Assembly: GCA_960531495.1 (NCBI GenBank)
Contig: OY482849.1
Span: 36,722,290-36,786,289 of the forward strand
Direction of reading: 5' to 3'
DNA: 64,000 nt
Origin: Zeus faber
Lineage: Eukaryota > Chordata > Actinopteri > Zeiformes > Zeidae
This document shows, in pieces, positions 22,685-33,172 of this stretch. The stretch's first letter is position 1. Each line of letters starts with the position of its first letter. Both the position numbers and the translations under genes were made by a program. The notes beneath the pieces are model-generated. The model saw nothing but the letters and a program-made list of their open reading frames with translations, was not told where the DNA came from and did no database searches.

Positions 22685-24169
22685 CACTACTCACAAAAAG
22701 TTTGGGATATTTGTATTTCGGCTGAAATTGATGGAAAATGTAAAAAGTTGACGCTCCAGTGATATGATATAATGAAAGTAGAGCATTTAAGTAGAAGATA
22801 CAATGGTGATTTCCTCATCTCAAACAATGTATTGAAACAAAAGCCAACAACAGTGGTGGGTTTACCACAACAACAAATGTCAACGTCTCAATAACTTGTC
22901 ATGTGGCCTTGAGCATCAGTTACAGCTTGACAAGGACGTCTCAAGCTGTTCACAAGTCGACTTATTGTCTGCTGAGGCCTGGCCCCCCACTCTTCTTGAA
23001 GGGGGCCCTCAGGTCATTGAGGTTCTGGGGTACAGAGTAACTCAGCTGATCCCATAGGTTTTCTATGGGATTCAGGTCTGGAGAAAGTGCAGGCCACTCC
23101 ATTTGAGGTGCCCCAGTCTCCAGCAGCCGTTCCCTAATGATGCCTCCTCCATGAGCTGGAGCGTTGTCGTCCATGAAGATGAAATGAGGCCTGTGTTGTT
23201 CATGCAGGGGCACAATGACTGGATGAATGATGTCATTCAGGTAGTATGGGCTTGTCACTGCACCATTCACAAGGTGTAGGGCAGTTCTGTATTGACCAGA
23301 CACACCTGCCCACACTGTAACACCACCACCACCACAGGCTGGTCTGGTGACAGTGGCTGATGCGTAGCGCTCTCCTTGACGTCTCCATCATTTCTGCTCC
23401 ACGTGAATCCACTTTCATCAGAGAACAGCACTGAGGCCCCTGGTCCCTCGTCCAGCGTCAACGCTCCCTGGCCCCTGCAAGACCATGATGCCTGTGCCTG
23501 GTGGTGTGGTCAGGTGCCCTTGCAGGTGGTCTAGCACGCAGACCACGCTGATGTCAACGGTTTTGAATGGTCTGACATGACACTTGGTGCCTCTCACCTC
23601 CCTTAAATGTGGCTGGAGTTGAGTGGCATCATCATGCGGTTCCTCAGGGCACTGTTCACAATGAAGCGCTCATCAGTGTGGGATGTGGCCAAAGGACGTC
23701 CACTTCTACGTCTTTCTGTGACTCTTCCAGTCTCTGTATCTCTGTTACAAGCTGCTGATGACACTCTGTGACACTCTAAGCTCAGTGGCCACTTCCCTCT
23801 GACAACATCCTGTTTGAGGCCTCGCCAGGCGAGGTGCTGTTGATCAGTTGTAGGTGTGGTCTTGGTCTCATGATGTCAACATGTGAACAGCATGATGAAG
23901 AGGACTGTTTAAATACCAACTCTAATTGAACCAGGACATTTATTGGTGGATTCATGGATCAAACACCTGTTGTGAATTTTTCCGTTCAGCTCCTTGTTAG
24001 AGAACAGCAAGTTGTGCAAAAAGTACTGAAACATTGAACAGTTGGACATGTGCATTCAAAAGTTTAGAGAAGGTCAAATGAAGTTCACCTGTAAAGGTTA
24101 TCGTGCATTTTAGCTTCATCCTGAAATTTCACCCGAAAGCCAAATATCCCAAACATTTTGTGAGTAGTG
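22685..24169 (-). mobile_element. Tc1-like element, family B, copy 2
   Basis: 1,485 bases between CACTACTCACAAAAAGTT and its inverted form ending GAGTAGTG, with TA on each side (22,683-22,684 and 24,170-24,171). Near-identical to 14,728-16,194. In the same intron as the family A element. Confidence 0.88.
22962..23461 (-). pseudogene. Broken Tc1-like transposase (family B, copy 2)
   Basis: Minus-strand pieces show FSDESGFTWSRND, FIFMDDNAPAH and [14 protein letters not shown] in more than one frame; a frame change lies near the CCA repeats at 23,325. It keeps 60 bases around 23,255-23,285 (NGAVTSPYYLND side) that copy 1 lost. Not functional. Confidence 0.75.
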
Positions 24170-24178
24170 TATATATAC

Positions 24179-24213
<35 letters not shown>

Positions 24214-24283
24214 AATACTCCCACTACCTACTACCAGTGTACTAGCAGTACTCCCAGTACTCCCACTGTACTCCCAGTTCTAC

Positions 24284-24376
24284 CTGGAAAGGCTCCTCCA
24301 GCTGCTTTCCATCGTACAAGGGGTTTGTAACGGCCACCAGCGCTGGCCCCGCCCCCCTGCAGGCCCCGCCCTCATT
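24284..24376 (-). CDS. stab1: stab1 exon: cytoplasmic tail with NPLY
   Basis: 31 codons, phase 0 at both ends, acceptor ACAG and donor GTAGAA. Encodes PALVAVTNPLYDGKQLEEPF; NPLY is an NPxY-type endocytosis motif, and ALV-V-NP and EPF positions correspond to the mammalian STAB1 tail as I recall it. Confidence 0.85.
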
Positions 24377-24390
24377 CTGTGGGAAAACAA

Positions 24391-26172
24391 CATGTGTTAC
24401 ACTGTGTGTGTTACACTGTGTGTGTGTTACACTGTGTGTTACACTGTGTGTGTGTGTGTGTTACACTGTGTGTTACCCTGTGTGTGTGTCACACTGTGTG
24501 TGTGTTACACTGTGTGTGTTACACTGTGTGTGTGTTACACTGTGTGTGTTACACTGTGTGTGTGTGTTACACTGCGTGTTACCCTGTGTGTGCGTTACAC
24601 TGTGTGTGTGTGTTACACTGTGTGTGTGTTACACTGCGTGTTACCCTGTGTGTGCGTTACACTGTGTGTGTTACACTGTGTGTGTTACACTGTGTGTGTT
24701 ACACTGTGTGTTACACTGTGTGTGTGTTACCCTGTGTGTGTGTTAGACTGTGTGTTACACTGTGTGTGTTACACTGTGTGTGTTACACTGTGTGTTACAC
24801 TGTGTGTGTGTTACCCTGTGTGTGTGTTAGACTGTGTGTTACACTGTGTGTGTTACACTGTGTTACCCTGTGTGTGTGGTACCCTGTGTGTGTGTTACAC
24901 TGTGTGTGTGTTACACTGTGTGTGTGTGTTACACTGTGTGTTACACTGTGTGTGGTATAGTGTGTGTTATAGTGTGTGTTATAGTGTGTGTAATAATGTG
25001 TGTTACCCTGTGTGTTATAGTGTGTGTTATAATGTGTGTTATAGTGTGTGTTATAGTGTGTGTAATAATGTGTGTTATGTGTGTTACACTGTGTGTGTTA
25101 CAGTGTGTGTTATAATGTGTGTTATAGTGCGTGTTATAGTGTGTGTTAAAATGTGTGTTATAGTGTGTGTTATAGTGTGTGTAATAATGTGTGTTATGTG
25201 TTAAAATGTGTGTTATAGTGTGTGTAATAATGTGTGTTACAGTGTGTGTTATAGTGTGTGTAATAATGTGTGTTATAGTGTATTATAGTGTGTGTTATAA
25301 TGTGTGTTATAGTGTGTGTTATAGTGTGTGTAATAATGTGTGTTATAGTGTGTGTTATTGTGTGTGTTATAGTGTGTGTAATAATTTGTGTTATAGTGTG
25401 TGTTATAGTGTCTGTTATAATGTGTGTTACAGTGTGTGTTATAATGTGTGTTATAGTGTCTGTTATAATGTGTGTTACAGTGTGTGTTCTAGTGTGTGTT
25501 ATAGTGTGTGTTATAGTGTCTGTTATAATGTGTGTTACAGTGTGTGTTATAGTGTGTGTTATAGTGTGTGTTATAATGTGTGTTATAATGTGTGTTATAG
25601 TGTGTGTTATAATGTGTGTTATAATGTGTGTTATAATGTGTGTTATAGTGTGTGTTATAATGTGTGTTATAGTGTGTATTATAGTGTGTGTTATAGTGTG
25701 TGTTATAATGTGTGTTACAGTGTGTGTTATAATGTGTGTTATAGTGTGTGTTATAGTGTCTGTTATAATGTGTGTTACAGTGTGTGTTCTAATGTGTGTT
25801 ATAGTGTGTGTTATAATGTGTGTTATAGTGTCTGTTATAATGTGTGTTACAGCGTGTGTTATAGTGTGTGTTATAGTGTGTGTTATAGTGTCTGTTATAA
25901 TGTGTGTTACAGTGTGTGTTATAGTGTGTGTTATAGTGTGTGTTATAATGTGTGTTATAATGTGTGTTATAATGTGTGTTATAGTGTGTGTTATAATGTG
26001 TGTTATAATGTGTGTTATAATGTGTGTTATAATGTGTGTTATAGTGTGTATTATAGTGTGTGTTATAGTGTGTGTTATAATGTGTGTTATAGTGTGTGTT
26101 ACACTGTGTGTGTTACAGTGTGTGTTATAATGTGTGTTTTACAGTGTGTGTTGCTGTGTGTGTGTGTGTGTG
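24391..26172. repeat. TGTGTTACAC/TGTGTTATAG satellite in stab1 intron
   Basis: 1.8 kb filling nearly the whole intron between the tail and transmembrane exons. Left part is TGTGTTACAC units (10-12 bp); from about 24,950 the unit becomes TGTGTTATAG, TGTGTTATAA and TGTGTTACAG. Open frames of up to 346 codons (CYSVCYNVC type) exist only because 10- and 12-bp units lack stops. Confidence 0.95.
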
Positions 26173-26182
26173 TTTGTCTCAC

Positions 26183-26332
26183 TGTGAAGCGCTGGAACAG
26201 GAAGTCCTTCCTACAGTGTGTGTTTGTGTAGTAACAGGAAGCCAGCAGCAGAACCAGCAGCAGCAACGAAACCAAGATGGCGGACACCACGCCGCTGAAG
26301 GTGGGCGGGGCTAGAGGGGCAGGGCTGTGCAC
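26183..26332 (-). CDS. stab1: stab1 exon: transmembrane segment
   Basis: 50 codons, phase 0 at both ends, acceptor ACCTCCAG preceded by a (TG)n tract, donor GTGAGA. A hydrophobic run rich in L, V and I (SGVVSAILVSLLLLVLLLAS) spans the membrane, followed by a basic/cysteine stretch (HCRK) on the cytoplasmic side. Confidence 0.9.
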
Positions 26333-26339
26333 CTGGAGG

Positions 26340-26340
26340 T

Positions 26341-26388
<48 letters not shown>

Positions 26389-26390
26389 AG
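26340..26390. repeat. (CA)n microsatellite at a splice acceptor
   Basis: On the transcribed strand this is (TG)n directly before the acceptor of the transmembrane exon. Confidence 0.9.
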
Positions 26391-26480
26391 TGTGAGGGGA
26401 CAGGTAGACTGACCGTCCACCATCATTCCTGGCGGCCATATTGGCTCCAGTCCTGCTCTGTGGCAGGACAGATGGTGTTT

Positions 26481-26567
26481 GGATCAACAGTTTTATTTTC
26501 ATCAGAGTGTGTGTCCAACGTTGGACACACACTCTGATGTTTTTAATGAAAATAAAACTGTTGATCC
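26481..26567. repeat. Near-perfect 87-bp palindrome
   Basis: GGATCAACAGTTTTATTTTC at 26,481 is mirrored at 26,548-26,567, and the centre GTGTGTGTCCAACG/TTGGACACACAC pairs too; only a short TTTTTA-side bulge breaks it. In stab1 pre-mRNA it would fold into a hairpin about 150 bases before the transmembrane exon. Confidence 0.8.
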
Positions 26568-26704
26568 TGGTCCTACCCACAATGCTTTGAGGGAGTCTTC
26601 TACCGACACAACAATGTTGATTCATTAAATTAAATATGGGCTACTTTTATCACTGACATAACTCATCACCGATTAATACTTGAATCTTCTAAAGTCAGGG
26701 CAAT

Positions 26705-27888
26705 GTCGTGGTGTTTTGGGGCATGTGGGGGTCTTCCTGGTCTCGTCAGGGCTCTGTGGTTTGGTGGGTGCCCGGCGACTGTGGGGACATCCGTGGCACT
26801 TAGTCCTGATCTGGTTACGCCTCGCCTATCCCTCCCAGTGCTCATACTCAGCAGATATACCACATGATAGGCCTAGAGCTTGCAGGATGGGTGGGGTGAG
26901 AGTTATGTGGGTGGAGATGTGGAGGGTGGCTGCCATCTTGCCCATCACGCTCCTGCCCGATGTGCTTCTCGTCCGTCCTGAAATTTGAATCCCACTCATA
27001 TTAGCTTAGAACACATACACTCGCACACCAATCTTACCCCGAACAACACTCCACCAGACCAGGGTCTGTGGGGCAGGAGGGGTGCGAGTGATTCGGGTTT
27101 GGCTTGCTTGAAGAACTCGCACCCTCACACACTGCAATTTTAACTGCAATTGCCAACAGCACACATTGAGCAGTGGGGCTTCCTGGGTTGGCGAGTCACT
27201 GTTGGGTTGGTGTCGGGCGTGGTTGGCCGGTGGGCCCCCTGCCGGCTAGGCTTGAGTCCGCGCAGCTTCCGCCTGGTGGCTGTGACTTGGCGAGGCTGCA
27301 GAGAACGCCGCCGGGTGCCTTCCGGGGCCCCTGGGGGGCTGCTTGCTGTTGTGGGTGTGGGTTGGGGTGCAGGGGGCGGCTGTGGGCCTTTCTCCTGCTG
27401 CGCGGCTTCTCTGCGGCTTGTACCCAAAGGGAGGTGGAAGGTCCCATATATCTGCCTGCCTGCTGGCGCCGGCGGGGGGCCTAACATTTGGGTGCCCTGT
27501 GCTGAGCACACTCTGGTACGTGGATGGACGCTCAGGGCTTGCGCCGGGTGGGGCGTCTGGTCAGCTGCGGTGGGACGAGCCTCGCCCTTTCGCGAGCCGT
27601 GGGTGGGCATGGGGGTCCCACTAGCTTGTTTGAAGGGCCGACGGTTCGGACGGGGTGTCGGTCTGTCAGCATGGGTTTGGCTCAGGGCCTTCCGGGACTG
27701 AGTTATCCTCCTCGAGGCCGGGCGTGGGGATTTCTCCGTGGTGTCTTCTGTGGCTGGAGGGTGGGGTGCTCGGGGCTTTCCTGCAGCCGTGGGGTGTCTA
27801 TGCAGCTTCCATGCTTCTGGGCCCTTACCAATGCTTGGAGGCGCCACGACATAATACCAGAACCAATTGGGATAAGTCCTGTACACTC
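26705..27888 (+). repeat. GC-rich dispersed repeat, copy A
   Basis: Matches 56,506-58,460 in order and orientation: CATGTGGGGGTC start, ATAGGCCTAG...TTGC and GGGTGGGGTG, CGAACAACACTCCACCAGAC, TTTTAACTGCAATTGCCAAC, CTTTCCTGCAGCCGTGGGG, and a GATAAGTCCTGTACAC end. About 660 bases of copy B are absent here. Multi-frame open reading reflects high GC and few stops. No protein domain, inverted ends or tail recognised. Confidence 0.7.
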
Positions 27889-28254
27889 ACCGGTGAACAC
27901 CTCAGACACCCCCACACACACCACCAACACGCACCCTCCTGGTTGCATTCCTCTACTTTTCTCCCTCACTGCCATAACTAAGACAGGAAGAGGCCACGTG
28001 AACAGTTGCTTTTCTAGTTTTCCTGGACTTAATTGACTTAAATTAACTTAAAACTTAATTAACTTAAGTATTGTGGATACATGTTTCTGTCCAATGTTTA
28101 TGTTTTTGTGTAAACTTTGTTTGGTTGGTGTTTTGGTGTTTAATTCTCTCACCCCCGGTGAATCTCCTCCTCTTGCAGTAGTGATTCGTTGTTTAAAGAC
28201 CCAAACATAATAAATAGTTGTCCAAAGGTTGGTGGTGGTTGTATCATATAAAGC

Positions 28255-28428
28255 TGTGCTCTGCTCCTCACAGGACAGAGTTATTGCAGCAGTTGTTGAT
28301 GATTAAAGATGATTAAAGAGTTTCATTACAGGTTGACAAGTTCAATTCCACTTGCAACTCACTCTGTCTTACATGCAACACAACAAATACTCTGTCTAGA
28401 ATGTCCAGTATGATGACAGCACGGGGCG
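28255..28428 (+). repeat. Dispersed repeat with one 28-mer unit
   Basis: Matches 51,785-52,147: TGCTCTGCTCCTCACAGGAC, GCAGCAGTTGTTGA, AAGAGTTTCATT, TACATGCAACRCARCAA, TCCAGTATGATGACAGC. Here the CTACATGCAACGCAGCAAGT-type unit is present about once; the other copy has it about eight times. Confidence 0.75.
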
Positions 28429-28440
28429 TGGAGCAGTTGT

Positions 28441-28484
28441 AATGGTACCCTCACCTTCCAGGAGGGCACGGCCAGCGGACCCTC
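28441..28484 (-). repeat. Partial duplicate of a stab1 exon's 3' end
   Basis: AATGGTACCCTCACC and GGCCAGCGGACCCTC recur 70 bases further on at 28,511-28,554, where they are the donor end of the stab1 exon at 28,525. The duplicate carries its own donor-like GGAAG|GTGAGG. Confidence 0.7.
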
Positions 28485-28524
28485 CTGGTAATAGCCCTGT
28501 TCACAGTAGTAATGGTACCCTCAC

Positions 28525-28629
28525 CTGCAGGGGGGGTGCGGCCAGCGGACCCTCGATCACGTGGACGATTCCATTCAGAGCCGGAATGTTCCATTCCACC
28601 AAAACCCTGCGGTTCACCAGCTTGGAGCT
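28525..28629 (-). CDS. stab1: stab1 exon: end of the last FAS1 domain
   Basis: 35 codons, phase 0 at both ends, acceptor TTTTCAG, donor GTGAGG. NGIVHVIEGPLAAPP is the FAS1 H-box and the short link to the membrane. The upstream intron is 13.2 kb, the largest in the window. Confidence 0.9.
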
Positions 28630-28694
28630 CTGAAAATATGATGTTTTTATAAAATCATGGTTATGTAAAATACGATGTTAATATGAAATATGAT
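28630..28694. repeat. AT-rich minisatellite, part 1
   Basis: AAATATGATGTTTTTATAA-type units; continues at 28,927 after the solo LTR. Confidence 0.7.
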
Positions 28695-28926
28695 TGTGGC
28701 AGTTTTGCCACCACATGCCATCCAAGTGGCATTTTCAGGGAACTCCGGCACAGAGACACAGACGGGGTTAATTGTATATAGGAGGCTAGCTGGAACAAGC
28801 CAGGAGCAGATGGAAAATGTCATGACACAGGGCTCCCTCCTGACTGAGTGTGTGGGCGGGGTTCTAAACCTGATGCCCAACCAACGAGCATCAGGTGTGG
28901 CTGCTCAAGCCACCCCATCCACTACA
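28695..28926 (-). mobile_element. Solo LTR, copy 3, 5-bp target duplication
   Basis: TGTGGCAG...CACTACA with exact ATGAT duplications at 28,690-28,694 and 28,927-28,931. Same family as 1,875 and 2,699. Inserted in the AT-rich minisatellite of the 13.2-kb stab1 intron. No internal region. Confidence 0.75.
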
Positions 28927-29400
28927 ATGATGTTTATGTAAAATATGATGATAATATAAAATATAATGTTTTTATAAAATATGATGATAATATAAAATGT
29001 TTATGTTTATGCAAGATATGATAATACAAAATAAGATCTTTATAAAATATGTTTATGTAAAATATCTTGATGCAAAATATGATAATATAAAATATGATCT
29101 TTATAAAAGATGTTAATGCAAAACATGATCTTTATAAAATATTATGTTTATGAAAAATATGTTTATGCAAAATATGATGATAATATAAGATATCTTTATA
29201 AAATATGATGTTTATGTAAAATATTATGATAAATAAAATATGATGTTTATGTAAAATATGATAATATAAAATATGTTTAAATAAAAGATGATGATCATAA
29301 ACATGATCTGTCTTTATAAAATATGATGTTTATATAAAATATGATGTTTGTAAAATATGATAATATAAATTATCATGTTTATATAAAATACAATGTTTAT
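28927..29400. repeat. AT-rich minisatellite, part 2
   Basis: Irregular AAAATATGATGTTTATGTA units, 15-25 bp, about 470 bases. Confidence 0.85.
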
Positions 29401-30124
29401 CGAACTCGCAGGAGGCCTTGAAAAACCTTCCAACCTTCCACAAAACAGATCTTGTCAAACTATTCGCTGCTGAGGACTAGAAGGTTCTGGGAGTGAGAGG
29501 TGCTTGAGGTTCAGGATCTTTGGACAGGAAGTGATTTCCTGTGAATTGTGAGCGAGGAGGAGAAAATAAAGATATGAGAGAGAGGACAGACAGACAGGAG
29601 AGAACAGAAAGGGCGACAGTATGTCGCCAAGGTCCCACTTGGAAGGAAGGTGGGTGGAAGGTGGCGTGGGCGTGGACCTGTTCATGTAGTCCAAAGTGAA
29701 ATGGGTGTTAGCTTCCTTACTCGTTAGTTCATTTCTTCACAGAAAATGTTTACATTTGGCTCCTCGCTTAGCTGACCTTTCCTCTAGCGCCACCATCAGG
29801 CCTTTTCATTTCCATTTCCAATTTTACAGCTGCTTCTTTTCTAGTTGGTATGTATGCTTCGTTCAAAAAATCTGGTGCTGATTTTACTATTTTGTTTGTT
29901 TTTTGTTAATGTTTATTTTAATTGAAGAGGTATATTGTGTATTTTTAAGTTATATGTATTTAAAGTTATTCATTAATGTTTCATTAATTTTCCATTCAAG
30001 AATTTTACCATTCAAATTACATTTAGATTGTAAAAGATGGCATTGCACCTGAACTTTTTTTGACTAAAAAGGAGATCAGACTGAAAATGTATCTTAATAA
30101 GTGTGTAACGACTTTAACATTCTT
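29401..30124. other. Unrecognised intronic DNA
   Basis: No exon, repeat family or open frame could be supported. The right half is AT-rich. Confidence 0.4.
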
Positions 30125-30330
30125 CCTTGGGTGATTGTGCAAAGAACAACCCTGCACTGTTGCTTTACAGCAAGAAGGTCCTGGGTTCGATTCCCGCCTG
30201 GCATTGTGCTCCGGCGGGTTATCTCCCGATGAGGGTCCTTTCTGTGTGGAGTTTGCATGTTCTCCCTGTGCTCACATGGGGAAACATGTAGAACAACTCT
30301 GGCAGTGGCTAGTTGGGCAGGAGCCGAACT
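30125..30330 (+). mobile_element. SINE-like repeat with tRNA-type B box
   Basis: Contains GTTGCTTTACAGCAAGAAGG, GGGTTCGATTCCC (B box) and TGTGTGGAGTTTGCATGTTC, a combination common in teleost SINEs. A related fragment is at 55,363-55,420. Confidence 0.6.
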
Positions 30331-30614
30331 AGAATGGAGAAGTAAGACAACTCCTTCCCTCCTCTAGTCTGGGGGTCCACCTTGGGCAAGTGATAGTACT
30401 CCCCCTGCCTTGGGTCTATCCTCGAACTCGACACTAGTCCCGAGTTGGTGTCGGCTAATTCCGCACCCTCTCATCGCATCTGTGTTACCGGAAGTACAGA
30501 TTCATATCGTGAATAAGTATTGTTTATTCGTGTATAAGTAAGATTTATTTTTTGGCTTATCAGTTCATCCTCTTGCATTTCAAAACTTCCTTCTGTGTGC
30601 AGTTAAAAGGCTTA

Positions 30615-30735
30615 TTGACTTGTACGATTTTTCTCCTGGCATCCCAAAGATTTATTTTAAGTATTAGTGTATGTTCTTGCATTCCAAAGATTCATTCACA
30701 TTTGTGTTGTCAGATTCTTGCATTCCCAAAATGGA
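30615..30735 (+). repeat. Diverged dispersed repeat, copy 2
   Basis: Inverted relative to 1,432-1,530; shares GGCATCCCAAAGAT, TTGCATTCC and GATTCATTCA. Confidence 0.5.
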
Positions 30736-30889
30736 TTTACGTGTGTGATTTTGTGTTGTTTAATTTCATGATGTATTTGACAAACACAAACATAATACAG
30801 AGATTGAAAGAGACGGGGTGCAAGATTGCGATTTTAGAATAGGGTTTTGAACGCCTGACAACGAGGAGGAACAAATTAACTAGTCCATT

Positions 30890-32416
30890 GTAAATGTAAA
30901 TGTAAATGTCCATTGAAAATTCCCCAACCAATGGGAAACCACTCATGAACCCTTCGACCAATGGCCGTCAAATGATCTCACTTCCGGTTCCATCCCTTCG
31001 GAGGAAATATAAACCCCGGAAAATGACTGCTTGTCAGTTCCTTTGCTCCCAAGGATCTCTCTCCCGCGGCCATGAAGTTTATCTGAAGGAACTTGATGTT
31101 ACCTGGCGCTGTGGCACGCCGTCTGTCTGTTCCTTGAAACCAAGTTTTCTGAACTGCGACGCAGCCACGTCGCAGAGACCTTCAGGTAAACATCGTATCT
31201 TGCAAGCTTCTCTTCCTTAACCTTCCGTTTGGAAGTTTTGGAACTGAGTAACTTTCCTGCCTTGAACGACACCACGACACGCCAAGCTGGAATAACTCCT
31301 GCAGAGCACACTCGCCACGCCTCGCTGTTCCAGGACCCGACAATACGAAAAGATCCCTGACCGTTCCGGCCAGAGAGTCTGTGGGAACCCCGAGCTGATC
31401 CGGTAAGAAAGGCAGACGACTCATTGGAGTCTAAACGGCGATCCAGACAAAGAGCCGGAACTCCTGAAGAGCTTGGCCAAGGCGTGTTGGTCTGGCACGG
31501 CCATAATGTTGTGGAAAGTTACTGAGTGAATGCGGCCAAAGATGACTGCAGACATATTGATATTGTGAGCGAGGGATCGGAGCGTGACCTGTTATCGCCC
31601 AATACTACTACCTAGAGATAAGTGTCTGGTAAACAGTACTATTAATCAGATGAATTGAAGAACTGAAGAGATGATACAAAGAGCATGAAAGGTTCTTTTT
31701 CTTTCAGTCATGTTCTCTGCAGAGACACACTCAGCTCTTTTTTATAAGAAAGGATCTTGAATTAAAAGACCTCTTCTCCAGGGTGATTTTTTTCCACCAC
31801 AATAACATCTCCAATTTATTCTTCAGTTTAGTACGTAGTTGCGCCTTTGAGTGCATTTACATACAATCTCTCTCTTTCACTCTCTCCCTCGTTCCATAGC
31901 AACCAACATTTCATTTCCCAGATGTGGGTTTGTGTATTAACCTTCTTAAACTTGTTTTTTCGACCTCAACCTTTTTTACCATACTATTGAATTCTGTTAT
32001 AATATATAAACGTTCATTGTTTGATTAAAAACTAGCCGTGTATTTATCCAATATCATGTGAGAATTTCTGAAGGTAAAATAACCTCTTCCCTGAGAGCTG
32101 AGAACCTTTGTTGCCGCCTATGCAACCAGAAACAAAACAACCTTTTTCCAGGGTTTAGCAAAGACCTGGTTCAGCAGCAACAACAACAACAACAAAAACC
32201 TACTGGAGCTGATGTTTGTCATCATCTCTGCCCTGAAGGTCCCTCAGGTGTCAAGCCTGGATTTACCATGGTGTCCTCACAGTGGTGGCCTTTTAGTTTT
32301 TTTAGTGTCACAGAAGCCTGGTATCCAGCCATCATGCTTAGAAGTGGCAGCATCAGGGGCCTGTGTGCTTGTATGAGCCTCAAGGTGACGGAGGTGGTGG
32401 AGTATCGGCGGGCTGT
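30890..32416 (+). other. Unclassified stretch with promoter-like start
   Basis: Two CCAAT boxes (AACCAATGGG near 30,929 and GACCAATGGC near 30,958) are followed by AAATATAAACC near 31,005, an order seen in LTR U3 regions. No LTR ends, target duplications or coding frame were found up to 32,416. It may be an old LTR or an unknown promoter. Confidence 0.3.
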
Positions 32417-32936
32417 TATAGTGTGTGTTGCAATGTGTGTTACAGTGTGTTACAGTGTGTTACAGTGTGTGTTAGTGTGTAACAGTGTGTTACAGTGTGT
32501 GTTCCAGTGTGTTCCAGTGTGCATTACAGTGTGCGTTACAGTGTGTGTTACAGTGTGTTACAGTGTGTGTTACAGTGTGCATTACAGTGTGTGTTACAGT
32601 GTGTTAAAGAGTGCGTTACAGAGTGTGTAACAGTGTGTTACAGTTTGTTACAGCGTGTGTTACAGTGTGTGTACCGGTGTGTGTTACAGTGTGTTACAGT
32701 ATGTTACAGTGTATGTTACAATGTGTGTTACAGTGTGTTACAGTGTGTTACAGTGTGTGTTACAGTGTGTTACAGTTTGTTACAGCGTGTGTTACAGTGT
32801 GTGTTACAGTGTGTTACAGTGTGTTACAGAGTGTGTTACAGTGTGTTACAGTGTGCATTACAGTGTGTGTTACAGTGTGTGTTACAGTTTGTTACAGCGT
32901 GTGTTACAGTGTGTTACAGTGTGTTACAGTGTGTGT
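32417..32936. repeat. TGTGTTACAG satellite, block in 13.2-kb intron
   Basis: 10-bp TGTGTTACAG and 12-bp TGTGTGTTACAG units. The array resumes at 33,147, 36,199, 37,458 and 40,938 after insertions. Confidence 0.95.
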
Positions 32937-32937
32937 T

Positions 32938-33146
32938 GATGGGGATGGTAGCTCAGGAGGTAGAGCTGGTGGTCTAGTCATCTAAAGGTTGCTGGTTGGA
33001 TCCCAGGCTCCTCCTGCTAGCATGCTGTAGTGTCCTTGAGCAAGACACTTAACCCCTAATTGCTCCTGATGGCTGCTTCCGTCGGTGTTTGAACAATTGT
33101 AAGTCGCTTTGGATAAAAGCGTCTGATCAATGACTAAATGTAAATG
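32938..33146 (+). mobile_element. tRNA-derived SINE, copy 2
   Basis: A box GTAGCTCAGGAGGTAGAGC at about 32,949, B box GGTTGGATCCC at about 32,994, SINE body CTTGAGCAAGACACTTAACC, end TAAATGTAAATG. Satellite on both sides; TTACAGTGTG on each side could be the target duplication. Confidence 0.85.
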
Positions 33147-33172
33147 TTACAGTGTGTTACAGTATATGTTAC

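Noticed and set aside
24379-26231. Open frames of 112-346 codons rich in CYSVCYNVC or CVLHCV
   Set aside because: They are direct translations of the TGTGTTAYAG satellite, open in several frames at once, with no start context, domain or splice evidence.
27140-28036. Proline-, glycine- or arginine-rich frames up to 248 codons
   Set aside because: They lie in the GC-rich dispersed repeat, are open on both strands, and are not kept between copies A and B.
28456-28497. Possible 42-base cassette exon in the duplicated stab1 exon end
   Set aside because: In frame with AG/GT borders, but the intron to the real exon would be under 40 bases and the acceptor lacks a pyrimidine tract.
30170-30200. tRNA-like B box (GGGTTCGATTCCC) as a tRNA gene
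   Set aside because: No cloverleaf or A box at the right distance; surrounding sequence is a SINE-like repeat.
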